A stretch of 64,000 bases of DNA from contig NW_021163015.1 of the NCBI RefSeq assembly GCF_004324835.1, forward strand, positions 372,001 to 436,000, written 5' to 3'. This document shows, in pieces, positions 1-12,892 of this stretch; position 1 is the first letter of the stretch; each line of letters starts with the position of its first letter. A model generated the notes under the pieces. The model did no database searches, was not told the origin of the DNA, and saw only the letters and a list, made by a program, of their open reading frames with translations. Source of the DNA: Dendronephthya gigantea (taxonomy: Eukaryota; Cnidaria; Anthozoa; Malacalcyonacea; Nephtheidae). The position numbers were made by a program, and so were the translations under genes.

Positions 1-1711
1 TATAAATTTTTATTTACCAGATTGTTCATTTCAAAAATAACACCCCTCAATTCGTTCTTCTTAACTGTGATTGGCTGGTATTCGCAGACACTGACCTCTC
101 TATATTATTCCTGTTCTTGACATTGTTCCAAGGTCAAGTGAACATACCTCATGGCATTAGAAATGAGATAGTGACAAATATTGAAAGAATGTGGGGGTTG
201 CCAATGTAACATGTCAATGTTTTAAAAATATCTCGAAATGATATATTAGTAGTAGGACTATGGGCCAGCCTTATTATAAAAAAGTTGTCCTGGTTAGAGT
301 AAAAACTTTGCAGGCTTTATAACTTCTTTTGATGCCAATTTAAAGGGAAATAAAGGGTTATCTCTATTTAACAAGTTACAATTCTTATCTGACCAAATTG
401 CCAAAAATACTTCTTATATAAACTAGCTGACTTTATAAGCTAATAATTCACTTTCCAACAAGGGTATTTTCTTCAAACAATGATTTTTTGTGTTGTTTAA
501 TATCATTCCAAGCAATATTGCTTGCTTTGCTTCCAATCATTTGTGCAGTTGAAATTTTCAAACTAGCAATAAGGCTATATTATTATGAATCATGGAGATT
601 GAACCTTTACCTAAGATAATTAGATAAAGTATAAAAAGAGGCATTCTGCAAAAAGTTGAACCTCATTAACCTAGACACCAATTGTTAAAAAGACACAGGC
701 AATGCTACACAAGTTTGAATTACCGAACTATGATAATTAGTAATATTTTACACCATGCTTTGTACTGAATAAAATGTTTAATTTGTAGTTCCAAAAGGCG
801 GCGTTCCATTTCAAAGCCAATCAGGTATGCTGTTCCCACAAACTGGCAGTTTGATGCACAATTCTGCTTATATGATAGAACTTTCAGTGTTCCCAAAAAA
901 TGGATTGTCAAGTGATCTTCCTTGACTAAGGTGGCTTACTAACTATGATTAAAACATGTTTTAACTTCCAAAGCTAGGGAACAAAGGCAATTCTAGCTGT
1001 CAAATTACGGCGCCAATTTGTTGCAAATTTCAGAATTACAATTGTTTGTTATTCTCTTTAGGAGGTCTGCATTAATACGAAGCATCTCATCACCAGTATG
1101 TATCAGTATTCATGAGCAGTTATTTTCTAAACCTTCATACAATGATACAAATATACTATATACAGTATGTACTAGTGTATTGCATGGGTGCTGGGACCAA
1201 TCAGGGGTAGGGGGCAGCAGCTGTCCTTCAGGATCATTGCTAACCATAATGATATATATTTGTGTCGGCCATATAACAACATGAGTGCTAGCTAGGACCA
1301 TGCATTGGAGCAGGGAGGAGTATGCAGCTACCATAAATTGCTATATATTATATATTTATACCCCATTTCATACAGTAGTGTCGTATATTCACAATTTGAT
1401 GATGATTTTCAATGTACAGTAAGCTGCTATGCTTATATATATTATGATATTATTTGATAATAACTGATAATATCATTAGATAATATACCTATGAGTGTAA
1501 GCTTCCTCTCCTTATGGTTGCTGAACTAATTTGATCTGCATCTTATAATTAAAGCTCTTTTCCTAGGCAACCCCAAACTGCTCCTTGTATCCTGAATATA
1601 TATACTGTGAATTGACAAAATAACAATTGTCGCTATCATACCATCACTGCATGCAATTGTATTACCAGCTATGGCATATATAATAATCCATTGCATTTAC
1701 CAAATTTTTAG
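1..1711. other. Upstream region, no gene recognised
   Basis: No convincing coding exon was found on either strand. The sequence is AT-rich with ATATAT tracts near 1340-1480. The Cdc25 gene that follows must start upstream of the first exon I can identify at 1712, so a small first exon or the promoter may lie here or before the window. I could not place it. Confidence 0.5.
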
Positions 1712-4700
1712 TTTGCCAGTTGTGTGAATGATGAGGAGAACTTGTTTAAAGACAATGCTGATGGAATTCCCGAGGAAAATGTCGATGCAAACAACAATAA
1801 AGAAAATGATTTTGAGTTTGCAAAACCCACAATGCCCATCTACAGAAGTTCATCAAATTCGGGAAGGCAAAGACCCATCTCAGCACCACCCGAGCTTATG
1901 GTAACAATATATATATACATGAGTAGATAAAAGGTAGAATTTCAGAGAATAAAGCCTGTATATTGACCAAATGTCAAGGGATCAGACCCTGGAAGATCAT
2001 GGCAAAATCTATGCAGGATCCTGCATGATTTTGATAAGATCTTGCCAAGATCTTGCGGGATCTTGCCAAGATTGTCAACCTGGCCCCTGGGTTTAAATTG
2101 ACTGCAAAACCTTGGTAGCTATAGTGCTGGTGTTTTTTTCAACTGGGACAGATTTTCATGAAAATTGGGCAATACAGCTGCTGATGAACATATTGAAGTC
2201 AAAACATAGGCAGCCTGGTCAATGTGGGTACGTAATTTATGTACCGGTATATAAGATAGTATGACCTACCTACCCGCATTGACCAGGCTGCCTATGGTCA
2301 AAATGAATGTAGAGAATTTCCATCTCAAAAATACCTAAAGATTAAGAGTGCCAGTTTAAAAGTAATTTCTGCAATTTCAGTCCGCAGGAATGGCGTCTTG
2401 TATGGAATCAAATGATGATTGTGATGAAATGGTCGCGCATTTCTCTGTTGATGAGGACGATGATGGATTCATAGATTACGCTCAGCTGGAACAAAATAAT
2501 GAGGTAGGACGAATATCATTGCTTTCATTTCCAAGCACAGTTTTGGAATTCTAAACAAGCCGATCAGAGTTTCTATAGTTAGGGCAAACCATTGCTCCAT
2601 GTTTTCTTTAACTTGTCTATCGTTTAGTAATATTCAGACGCTTATATTCTTGACATCATATGTACACTTTATCTGCGCATGTCACCTGAACTATGGCATG
2701 GCTATAGTTCCGACAAATATCATCGCAGGGGATAGGAAGGGGATAGCCGATAGAGGACGCTGTCGTGAATACAGACAGTGCTCACTCCTTTGCCTGCAAT
2801 ATTTTTGAATTCCACTTCCAATCAGTGAGACCTGTGCCGTTTTGTAGAGGAGGTAGTACACCTATGTGGGCCAGCCAATGGCGTCAATAAAAGCACTTAT
2901 AGCTGTAATGATATAATTACAACGTGCCCAGTGCTCACTGATGAAAGGCAATTGTGTTTTTAGGATGATGCTTTTGCAATCTCGTCTACGGTCGCAGGAT
3001 TAATGACAAAGCCTTTGTCGAGCTCTGTAAGTAACATTACAAATGCACGTTGTTACCTCGTGCACGGATTATGTTAAGAGGCGTGCCGACGTGATGTTGC
3101 GTGATTACTGGTACTGTACAATCAGGTGCAAAATGATATGTAACATTTGGGATATATAGGTACACCTTATCCACACGATCGAAGGGAAAATATGCTCAAT
3201 ATGTTAAATTAGCTTCATGTTTGAAAACGAATGTGAAAACGCTCGAAAACGTTACCGTTTGCATATAATCAAAGTGTTGATTGTTTTGCGAAGGTATTAC
3301 GAGACACGTTGTATGCAAAATTGCACCGGGTAACAAGGCCTTTGGAATTTTACGTGCGTATAAATAGGCGAAACTAAAAAACGTCCTAGTTGATTTGAAA
3401 CATGTGCAGATTATCGTTAATAACCAAATTTCAATGAATGGCAGTACGCCAAAGGTTTGTCGACTCTTACAAATTCATCAAGTTAGGTTTTCGCCCTAGA
3501 TTTCTCGTGTATATATACTGCTCCTAACCACAAACATGTCGAATTCTCTTCAGGCTTCGAGTAAATCCAAGCTGGAACCATGTGGTCTGTTTCATCCAAT
3601 CACATGCAAAAGCGCTAGCCCGGATGTAAAACCACGACGGTCTAAATCGGTGTCAATGAAGGTAAAAATTGCTTAATACCACTTATCTGAATAGAAAGAG
3701 CTCCGTGAGCTATTCAGTGTCTATTTTTCAGTGAACATTGTATCGGTGATTTTACTGATGGGGTCATACGAATGTATTATAACCAAATTTTCATGTACTT
3801 TTATATAGAGACCAGTTCCTCCGCGCGATCCCAGTCCTGAAGAGAGAAAAAAGTTAAGGTATTGACATACATCGGGTCATCATCCCATATTTCGTAGTGA
3901 GTTTTTAACCGATGTAAAGATACTGGGAACGCAATAGAATTAGAGCTTTGGAAGTAGATTGCAATTGTTAAGGAGTATCCTCAATTTTTTGCTGACAGCT
4001 GTGTTTGCAGGTTCCGCTATTGTATAACTGAAGTGTAAGATTAAGAAACGATCAACTTTCTATCCTTTTAGAGCAAGGTGCTCGTCTGCTCTTGAGGCAA
4101 GCTGGAATTCACCGTTACTACTTGCTGTAAGTATAAACTACTGACCTATATAGGTCAACACTGATCTATATTGGTCACCACTGACCTATATAGGTCACCA
4201 CTGATCTAATATAGGTCAGTGGTATAAACGCGTCAAATCCGTGCACTCATTTGTGCCGGTTGACAAATCGTGCCGTAAATCTTTATATACTGTATGTACG
4301 CTGTTTAAAAGTTAAATTGCTGTGATCTGGTTTAAATGTTATAATATTGTTTTTCTTATTTTTAGGGTGATAGAAAACCTCCCAGAAGTCCTTTAATGCG
4401 ATCAATGTCTGTGATCGAACCGAGAACCAGACTGGATATCGATACGTATTTGAATGCAGGTATGTCACTCGGTTGCAAGACGTGTTGAAGAACTTTTGGT
4501 TACGAATTTGATATAAGTTCCCTCTCATAACCCTAAACCAAATGAGCGAACAAAAATCAGGGGCCGGTTGTATAAAACTCGATCTTAATTTAACTACATT
4601 TTGCATAGTTATATTCTATATAGTTAATAACTTAGAAATACACGACTCTGATTGACCAATTCTGTCCTTAACTGCAGTTAAAAGTTAACTAGTCTTTTAT

Positions 4701-7700
4701 GCAACTGGCCCCAGGATAGAGTCTTTAGATGATGACTATTTCACACACTGATCTTACAATACACTGAATATAGCAAAGGTATATCCACATAAACGAAGAA
4801 AGAACTAATAAACTTTTGAAACCCGAGGATAGAGGAAAATACTACTTTTAAATGCAATCAGTTGACAATCACGTTTTTAAATTGAATTTCCTTCGTATGT
4901 TTTGTTTTAGGTCAGGACAATAGCAATTTAACAGGCGATTTTAGCAAGGTAAGATGTTATTGAAAAGAGATCTTGCAATGGGTGGCATAGCGGTTATTTT
5001 GTTTTAATTTATAGCGCCATAGTCTGCATGTTGCGCGCATGAAGAAATGTTCATGGAAACCTGACAAGTAATAATACTTCTCCTGTCTTTTCCAGCAAAA
5101 TATTTTGCCAACGATAAAAGGCCAGCACCAGGACCTCAAGACAGTCACTCCGCAAACGGTATGCTTGCTTTGCCAGGATGGGTTTAAAGGAGGGGGGTGG
5201 TTATTGAAAGGGGAGGGGGTGCACGGTTTTGGGGGGGGGAATTTCACCCTGCTTTTTATAATCTACCTTCTTTGTTGATGCGGAATTAAAGTCGAGTATT
5301 TTTTTGCTGATGGTCTGTTGTTTTGCAGAAGCTTGTTTCATCGCCATGGAATTGGTCGTAGCTAATCCAACTAAATATCTTTCTACGTGTAGGTGGCGCA
5401 AGTTTTAAATTGCAACTATCAAGCCATCGATCAAGTGTATATCATAGACTGTCGCTATCCTTACGAATACGAAGGAGGCCATATCAGGGTGAGAAAATTA
5501 AGTTATGCAGCAAACGTAGTTTTTTCTTTTGTTTAAACTCGATTCTAAGTGGAAGCAGCATATGTCATTCATGAATTTTTAAGTTCAGCAGGCCTTGCAT
5601 GAACGACAAACTTAGACAATAAAAAGAGAAGTGTATCCTGTCTTAGGCTGTCTACATGCATAACCCGAGTTAACGCCTACCGTGCGTCTTGTTAAAGGCA
5701 AGATTTGCCCTGAATATTTCAAGTGAACTCTTTCATTCGTCTTTTCCTCGTGAATTGTTATGAAGTTTCAGAATCTGTGCTTCCAGTCTTTAAGTTTTCG
5801 TTTATGTTTTCTTCAGACGGCGATGAATATGCATACCAAAGAGGAAATTTTCGACTTCTTTTTGAAGAGACCAAAATCGAGCCCGGACAAACGGACTATT
5901 TTAATATTTCATTGCGAATTCTCGTCAAAAAGAGCGCCTACATTGTAAGTCATACGTTTTTGTCTAATCGCATGCCCAAGGTACACAGTCGTCTCTCTGA
6001 TAATTATGTACTAGTTTGATTCATGCGGGGGGGGATCCAGGAAGATTTCGTATTGGGGGGGTGTTTAAGAAAACAAGCACCAGTTGTAACGCATTTACCA
6101 TGTTACGTGAATATTAAAAATGTAAGCATTCTGAGAAATATAAACAAATCTACCGGTTAGTTTAACATGAAATCTCCGCTCGTTTGTCGACAGTTGCTGT
6201 TTGTGTCACCCAGAGTTTTCAGAATCGCCAAAGTGCCCGTATTAATTTTTGCATCTAATGTGTATAGTCGTCCCTCTGTTATTGGTTTTATATGTTCTGC
6301 ACGTCACCATCCACTGATATGAGGCCGGAATTTCCTTGTTTTCCCAGATACAGATACTTACGTAACAAGGACCGAGACAGCCACACGCATTGTTACCCTA
6401 AATTATTCTACCCAGAAATCTACGTTATTCACGGTGGTTATAAAGCTTTCTACGAAACGTGCAAAGTAAGTGCACATCATGTTCTGCCATCCTATCTTAG
6501 TATAGTTATGTCTATGCGCCGGCCCATTTAATCCATTTATTACACTTTGGAACGAAGATTTGAGTTTCGAACCAGCTTCGCAATATAGACGAGAAAGAAT
6601 AAAAATGGTGTTGGTTGAACTACAGTCACACAACATCGGTTTGTTATGTTTGTATATAAATATCAGCTTTCGTTACCAGAAACGTTGAAACGTTCTTGTG
6701 GAGCTGAGCTGATGCGCAATTGTCGCTGTAGTTCTCTTCAAGTAATTGGTGAATTCTTGGATATTTGAAGGTAATGTTACACGAAACAACTTTCAACATC
6801 AACTCGCGACGCAACAATGTTTCCCTGGTAGAAATCTTAAGTAAGATCTTATTAATTAAGATCCTAATAAGATCTTATTAGGACCTTAACATAGGATCCT
6901 GTAAGATCTTATACGATCTGGTATAGGATCTTATATAAGACTTGTAAGATCCGATATAAGATCCTGTAGGATCCTATAGGATCCTTTAAGATCTTATAGG
7001 ATGTTTAATAAGATCTTAAAAAATCTGATAGGATCCTAATGAATCTTAAATATGATCTTACATATATCTTATAAGGTCCTAATAAGATCTTAAAAAAGGT
7101 TTACGCGTCGAATATGTTATATATGAGCTAGAAATTGTTTTGGAAACGAGTTGATAGTTTATGAACTGTTTTTATTGCACACAACATTGTTGTTAGATTT
7201 TTGCTTATTGTTGCGTTGCGAGTTGATGTTGAAAGTTGTTTCGTATAACATTACCCATTACCTTAGAGCGTGTGTGATATTCTTTAAACAGATCATAAAA
7301 CATCGTGTTTCGGTTTAAATTAGACAAATTTAGATTGAGAACTCACGCTTTTGCCTCTGCGCTGAAACGCCGCCGCTCACGGACTTCCTTGGGCGAAAAC
7401 TTATACTATTTTGAAAATTCTTTTTTGCTTGTTGATGCGTTGAAAGGACTGTTGGACAAAACAACAAGGTCCGTGTCAAAAGACTAAAGACGATTTCGAT
7501 GAAGTATACGGTAAACTTTCCATGAAAAAAATTGTGGACACGAAATTCGTTTGCGATATAAACACAACTGTTTTCGGCAGCCATGTTGAGATGGCCTCTT
7601 TGCTATAGTGACGGTCGCTGTACACCATTGTGCCTTTTTGTTCATATATTCCTGGAAAGTTAGTCTTTTAGTCAAACATCTATCCTTAGGCAAATGTGCG

Positions 7701-8313
7701 TTAAACAAGTTTAGGATAAGAAACTAGCTGGGTAATCTTGAATGAACTTTTCGTGCGTTCGTGTGTATGAAAAGTCTGTAACTTTAAAGTAGCTCTGGAT
7801 TTGAAATGCATTAAACATTACATTGACTACATCCATATTAGAGACGTAACCCGAAGAGACACACTCCCCATCAATGCAAACTCATTTTAGTAATACTGGC
7901 ACTCAGAATCTGTACTTTAATCCTTTTCATCTTAAAACTTAGAATCTTCTAATCTAATCTTAATACTCATAATCTGCATAAAACATTCTAATCTTAATAG
8001 TTAGTACTCATAATCTGCATAAAACATTCTAATCTTCTAATCTTAATACCCCGAATCTGCATAAAACACCTCAATATAATCTTAATGCTGAGAATCTGCA
8101 TAAAACACCTCAATATAATCTTAATACTCCGAATCTGCATAAAACACTTCATTCTTCTATGTATTTTCTCAGGAATACTGTGAACCACAAACATATCGAC
8201 CCATGGCCGACGAAAACTACACCCTAGAATACAAACGTTTCTCCAGACGCTCAAAGTCATGGTCAGACGAGCAATCTGTTCGCAAGAGCTATCGTCAGGG
8301 ACTGAAATTCTAA
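1712..8313 (+). CDS. cdc25: Cdc25-type M-phase inducer dual-specificity phosphatase (5' end not found)
   Basis: Cdc25 removes inhibitory phosphates from Thr/Tyr of cyclin-dependent kinases to trigger cell-cycle transitions. Exons read in one consistent frame: 1712-1900, 2381-2503, 2964-3026, 3554-3661, 3809-3858, 4072-4126, 4366-4459, 4911-4948, 5096-5158, 5393-5488, 5817-5944, 6348-6465, 8173-8313, giving 421 residues from the first exon seen. The N-terminal part is acidic and Ser-rich with an EDDDGF-type motif. LMRSMS near residue 206 resembles the 14-3-3/Chk1 site of Cdc25 (LYRSPS in human Cdc25C). The catalytic rhodanese-like domain includes GDFSK, LPTIKGQHQDLK, IIDCRYPYEYEGGHIR, the active-site HCEFSSKR (Cys codon 5913-5915) and YPEIYVIHGGYKAFY. 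The C-terminal tail has the family pattern EYCEPQTYRPM. All catalytic residues are present. A possible poly(A) signal AATAAA is at 8606. Missing: the start exon or exons upstream of 1712. Confidence 0.93.
1981..2083. repeat. GATC-rich short repeat in Cdc25 intron
   Basis: Imperfect repeats of the type AAGATCTTGCC and GGATCCTGC occupy this intron segment. The composition resembles the larger GATC-rich tract at 6840-7090 in a later intron of the same gene. Confidence 0.5.
2210..2297. repeat. Hairpin (inverted repeat) in Cdc25 intron
   Basis: The arm AGGCAGCCTGGTCAATG, followed by TGGGTA, is matched in reverse complement by TACCCGCATTGACCAGGCTGCCT about 45 bases later. The shape is that of a small foldback MITE. 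No coding content. Confidence 0.7.
4134..4224. repeat. Tandem repeat of a 25-bp palindromic unit
   Basis: Four units of about 25 bp, each built around GACCTATATAGGTC or a close variant, are joined by ACCACT. Each unit is itself palindromic. It lies in a Cdc25 intron about 10 bases after the donor that follows the exon ending at 4126. Confidence 0.75.
4560..4712. mobile_element. MITE-like element, GGGGCCGGTTG family
   Basis: The left end GGGGCCGGTTGTATAAAACT pairs with the right end CTTTTATGCAACTGGCCCC. A reverse-oriented relative lies at 25807-25958 in the M13 gene, sharing ends and internal sequence (ACTACATTTTGCATAGTT). The element is about 150 bp and non-coding. Confidence 0.7.
6768..7264. 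mobile_element. MITE with about 45-bp inverted ends and a GATC-rich core
   Basis: The left arm from 6768 (AAGGTAATG, then ACGAAACAACTTTCAACATC) is matched in reverse complement by the right arm ending at 7264. Between the arms, 6840-7090 is a dense, imperfect tandem array of AGATCTTATAGGATCC-like words. The element lies in the last intron of Cdc25 and has no ORF. Confidence 0.75.
7930..8160. repeat. About 40-bp minisatellite before the last Cdc25 exon
   Basis: The word AATCTGCATAAAACA recurs at about 7971, 8012, 8054, 8093 and 8132, a period of 39-42 bases, with AATCTTAATACT between. The array ends a dozen bases before the acceptor of the terminal Cdc25 exon (8173). Confidence 0.8.
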
Positions 8314-10102
8314 GAAATTATTGAATATTGTACATATTAATAGTCATTAACTTAAGCCGCTGAGGCAACACCTGTATAGATTATTTTTTCCAATTTACCC
8401 GAAATGTATTTAATATAATTTATAGCAACGTCAGGCACATTTTTCGGGCCATCCTGTATGCTGGCAAATTCAGGAAATTTTTCAATGTATTTTAGGCAAA
8501 TCTATCATTTCTCATACACGGTGTATTCTTTTGTAAAGAAACAAATAACGAAACTAAAATTATTATTAAAGTAATTTAGAAAATATGAATATTTTGTGGC
8601 ATTATAATAAATTCATATCACCAAGAAATTTCGTATGATTTTTTCACCATTGTTTCGAACGCTTCTGGCAACCGAATTTCCTCAATAACAGACATGAGAT
8701 AGATAGTCTTAATCGACTCTAGATAGATAGTTTATTAAATAGGATTTTAAATATAGCAGCTTGTAAGGCTGAGTTGAGTAATATACACGCTTTTAAGATC
8801 GTATTGCGTTACGCACACTGACGTCAAAATTTAGTTGCAAGGATGTCACGTTTAGTAGTGACGACGCATAACGATCGAGTTTCAAAATTTTCCCGCCATT
8901 TTTATTATTGTTGTTGTGAAAATGGTCTTTGTTCGTGTATAAAACGAAGTTAACAAACGGAAACATTTAAAAGACATCTTCAGATCTTTGGGATGGTAAA
9001 TATCAAGAACATCGGACAGTTGCCAAATTCGGACCGAAGTATACATATTTCCAAACTTTGCAAGGTTATATTTTATGTATTTTTACCAATTTTAGTGTAC
9101 TTTTTTCATGCAGCTTTGGTGATTTGATTGCATTTTCTTGCACAGATATTTTAAATGTAGTCTATAGCTAATGCAAACGGTCAGTTGTTGTGCAGAATAT
9201 TCTAAAGTTGGTTTTAAATCATATTTTCTCCGATCACGTCTTTTTCATTGAATAAAAGAGCTAATTCATTAATTGACCGTCAGATATCCCGCGTGAAAAT
9301 TTTTACGTGCATCCACCTAATTATTATACTAGCATAATAATAATAATAATTATAATAACAATTATACCACGAGCCGAGGCGTATATGAGCTGCTAGCTAT
9401 AGCCAAATACCAGTTGTTAAGCGACAAAAGTATTCCAGAATTCTGCAGTCAATTTATTCTTTGTTTTACCTCAGCAAACCGGTCAGCCATTTTGCTTTCT
9501 CTTTGGTTTTGCTACCCATTGTATATAAGCTGATATACGGTGTGTAGCTTGACCAATCAGATTGCGGAATAGCTCGTATACAGGAGTAGCTATATTATAA
9601 TAATAACTATACTATATTCATGTTCTTGAGTTTAAATATGTTTTTATATATCCAAGTTTCTTTTAAAGCCGGTTTTCCAGCCTCGATAGCTAGACGGTAT
9701 TTTATTTTTGCCATATAGCTCTCGGGCCTGAGATCGACATTAAAGTTCAAAAGCACGACATTGCATGAAAGCCCCGTTTACACTACACTGGATTTATTGG
9801 CACGGCACGGCTAAAATGGGTACCCATGCCCATTTCATCTGTGCTCGGCCTTTGTTTTGGTAGCCTGAACGCCAATAAAATTGGGCACGGGTACCAATTT
9901 TAGCCGTGCCGTGCCAATAAATTGAGTGTAGTGTAAACGGGGCTTACATGACACTCGATTTATTGGCACGGCACGGCTAAAATGGTGACAGTGCCCCTAC
10001 ATATACGAAACCTCGTGCAGATATATTGTTGGTATTATTTATATCAGTCCTATGTAATTTGACAATGGCGCAAAGATTCGCTTATAGTTGTGCAGGAATA
10101 TT
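8314..10102. other. Spacer between Cdc25 and PAN-FReD gene A
   Basis: Holds the Cdc25 3' flank, simple TAATAA repeats near 9325-9365, and from 9577 the start of the A/B tandem-duplication unit, including one MITE. No coding exon recognised. Confidence 0.6.
9769..9945. mobile_element. MITE, GCCCCGTTTACAC family, copy 1
   Basis: Long foldback element: AAGCCCCGTTTACAC at the left is the reverse complement of GTGTAAACGGGGCTT at the right. Inner arms carry TTATTGGCACGGCACGGCTA. A partial copy abuts it to about 9995. Full relatives lie at 17079-17253 and 53954-54130. Confidence 0.85.
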
Positions 10103-12892
10103 TTAAAACTGACTTGGACGAATTTTCATCTCTGTCTTTTTCATTGAATAATTATGCCATTTTATTCCGCTGTTACTAGTCTGACCTGCACCCAGATACA
10201 GGCCATTGAGGTTGGAAGAATAACAGGACTTGTACCACCAAGCTCCGCTGTACGTCGTAGCGCAATTCTTATTATAAGCATCATTGTCACTATCCTTGGT
10301 AGTGAACTGCATTTGATTGTGATAATCAAGGGAATCACCTGCGTCACCTTTACAAAAATAAACAAAGAGTAATATATGCGGATAAGACGAAACTCTGAAA
10401 ACATAGGTTCACAAACAACTCGACGCCTTCTGCTCGTGTTTCGCGCGCTTTTCCTATACGTCTCGCAATTAACATTCCCGCGTGTTTGGATGGCCTGATC
10501 CAAACACGGGCTTCGACCAATCAGAACACACGTTATATGCTTGTTATTTTATAAATCCCATTCATGTCTTTATTTACATGTATATTGGGACAGGTATTTT
10601 GAGACACAGGGTTAAACATATACACCCTTGGAAACTCCCTTGCAATAATGGGGTAAAAAATTCACCCGAAGGTGAAAATATATCTAAAAGTTCTAATTAA
10701 AATTGGGCTGGTGCATGCAACAGCAGGAAATGAATTAATTTAAGTGACATTTCAAAACATAAAATAACGATAAGTAATTTAGCTTGTAGGTACTCCACGT
10801 AAGTATTTAATACTGCAAAGCTTTCGGTCCGTTAACCCCGGCCTTCGTCAGTGCAATAAATGATGAAGGCCCGGGTCAACGGACCGAAAGCTTTGCAGTA
10901 TTAAATACTTACGTGGTGTACCTATACAAGCTAAATTGCTTATCGACTGTCACCATGAAAACATACAAGATTATTATAAAATAACGAGCTTGAACTTTCT
11001 TTATGACAACAAATTTAAACATCTAATGCCGCAATGTTGCAAATGAGTAGTTTTTTTAATAGGTGTGTATGTGCCAAAGATCGGTCACTCGATCCCAGAG
11101 GCTAAAACTAAACTCTACATCCTACTATTTCATTGTGACTTGTGACGCTGTGATAACAAATACGAATTAATAGGTTTAAAAAGCATTGAATCTAAATTTA
11201 TCCTGATCGTGCATGGTTTACCTGAAAAACTGCCAATATTCAATCTGTATTTGTCTGATTCATCAGCCACACTAAACGTTCCATATTTAGCGTAACGTTC
11301 AGCGCCATTGAAATCTATCGAATCTACTCTTAGAACATTTTGACCAGATTTAGACAAACGATGTATTTTATCAAGGCCCAACCAGAACTCGCCGTTAAAA
11401 TTACCAAAGCCTGCTTTATAATCTGACCATCCAAGGTAGAAATCTTGACTTCCATCTTGTCTTCTTTGGAACACGGTCCAGCCTCCTCCATCTCTGCTCA
11501 TATCACATCTGACTTGGAACGAACCCAGGCCATCAGGATTAATGGTATAAACACCATCGTTTCTCACTTCTAGGTTATACAGCTGGGCGCAACTGGTAGC
11601 TATAGAATTTTAAAAAACTCATTAATAATTCATGAGTAAATTTCAAAAGAAATTAATGTTTAATCAGTGTCTTTATATGTGATATAGATTCATGTTCATT
11701 TACATAAACTTTACCTCTGATTTTCTCGGCTTTGACAAGGTTTATTTTTAAAATTTCTTCGCTATTGAACTCATAAGATGGATTCGTTTTTTAAGCCATT
11801 TACAAAACTCGTAGATCGTGCTTTATCACATCTAAAACACTCCGCTTCGCGTCGTGTTTTATATGTGATAAAGCACTCCTACTCGTTTTGTAAATAGTAC
11901 GTAAAACATTACAAAATAAGAATTACCGAAGTTAGCTCTTCATTGGCTAGTTCGTCTGATTTTAACATGATCGAGTGGACCTCACTGTTTATGCGCTTTC
12001 AAGCCAAGTTGTTTAGATTACATGTCTTATTCGCATTAATATTGCATGCTTTTATTTTATATATGAGGAATTTTCTTTAGGAAGCGAAGAGTGAGTTTTG
12101 ACAGGATTTTGGCAACACCCAATTAATTTACTTTAAAATTTAAAAGAAAGCTTTACCACGTCCACATGCAGTCAAATATATATATTTTCATTCATATCTA
12201 TGTCTCAGCATACCTGATTTGATCCTTTCTTTTTTTCTCTTTATTTCTTCTGCAATCTTTGCCTACAAAAGTCAATGATTTTCAAAAACGTGTGCATGAC
12301 GTATACAAACTGAGTTATTACGCATGTATAAGAGAACTCTCTAGCATCAACCCGGAGCTAATATAAGCTCATCGTCTGTGCAGTTGTATTTTTTCTGCTT
12401 TCATGAAACAACTTTTCATTGATTTATATTGATATACCTCTTCGTCATCGACCATTAGTATCCATTCTTCTTCTCCCTCCCGTGTGGCGTGATCTCTCTT
12501 TCCAGCGATGTTAGTCAGTTGGCAGTTAACAACATTGATCTTTTCTCTGTAGTTGTATCCAACACATTTCGGTTCCTTTTGGCAGAGCTCGTAACATTCT
12601 ATCGGAACAATCCCTGAGTTGACGTTATGACTTGATATAATTTCATCTGGAGGTAGAGACGCACCTCCTAAAAGTAGGTAACATGCAAAGTTGGGGAGTG
12701 TTTAGGGATCAGTGTTTTTAATTTACATTGTAAACATGACTTGTATTAGTAACGAAAAACATTTTATGAAATACATTATTATATAGACGACTCACCTGTC
12801 TTAATGATACTATAAATCCTGGAAGAACAGTTCTGTGATGTTATACACGCAATTTTAGCGATAAGTAATATTAAAGTCGCTATGTTAAACAT
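10103..12892 (-). CDS. PAN-FReD gene A, secreted fibrinogen-related lectin-like protein
   Basis: Five exons on the minus strand: 12796-12892, 12438-12667, 12214-12262, 11222-11599, 10103-10347; 332 residues. Residues 1-20 form a signal peptide ([20 protein letters not shown]). Residues 33-109 are PAN/apple-like with Cys in IECYELC, KCVGYNY and VVNCQL. Residues 110-125 are a charged linker ([16 protein letters not shown]). Residues 126-332 are the FReD, with [28 protein letters not shown], the Ca2+-site region KDSDND and SNLNGLY. FReDs of this type (ficolins, tachylectins, ryncolins) bind sugars or acetylated groups outside the cell. A TATA box (TATATAAG) lies at 12951-12958. Odd feature: the last exon is 9 nt shorter than in B and lacks three residues, including the second Trp, in the WHxWHxYS segment, so binding may be altered. 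Partner of B by tandem duplication. Confidence 0.9.
10768..10945. mobile_element. Foldback MITE in intron 4 of gene A
   Basis: Near-perfect inverted repeat of about 178 bp. The arms run from CGATAAGTAATTTAGCTTG through CTTTCGGTCCGTTAACCC to a short loop and back. It is absent from the matching intron of gene B, so it arrived after the duplication or was lost from B. Confidence 0.85.
11798..11894. repeat. Foldback element in intron 3 of gene A
   Basis: TTTACAAAACTCGTAG and GTGCTTTATCACAT on the left pair with ATGTGATAAAGCAC and ACTCGTTTTGTAAA on the right. No counterpart exists in the shorter intron 3 of gene B. Confidence 0.75.

Noticed and set aside
10154-10372. Plus-strand ORFs overlying the last FReD exon (also at 17432, 32608, 36541 and 57640)
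   Set aside because: They are antisense shadows of the conserved FReD exon and recur only because that exon is duplicated.
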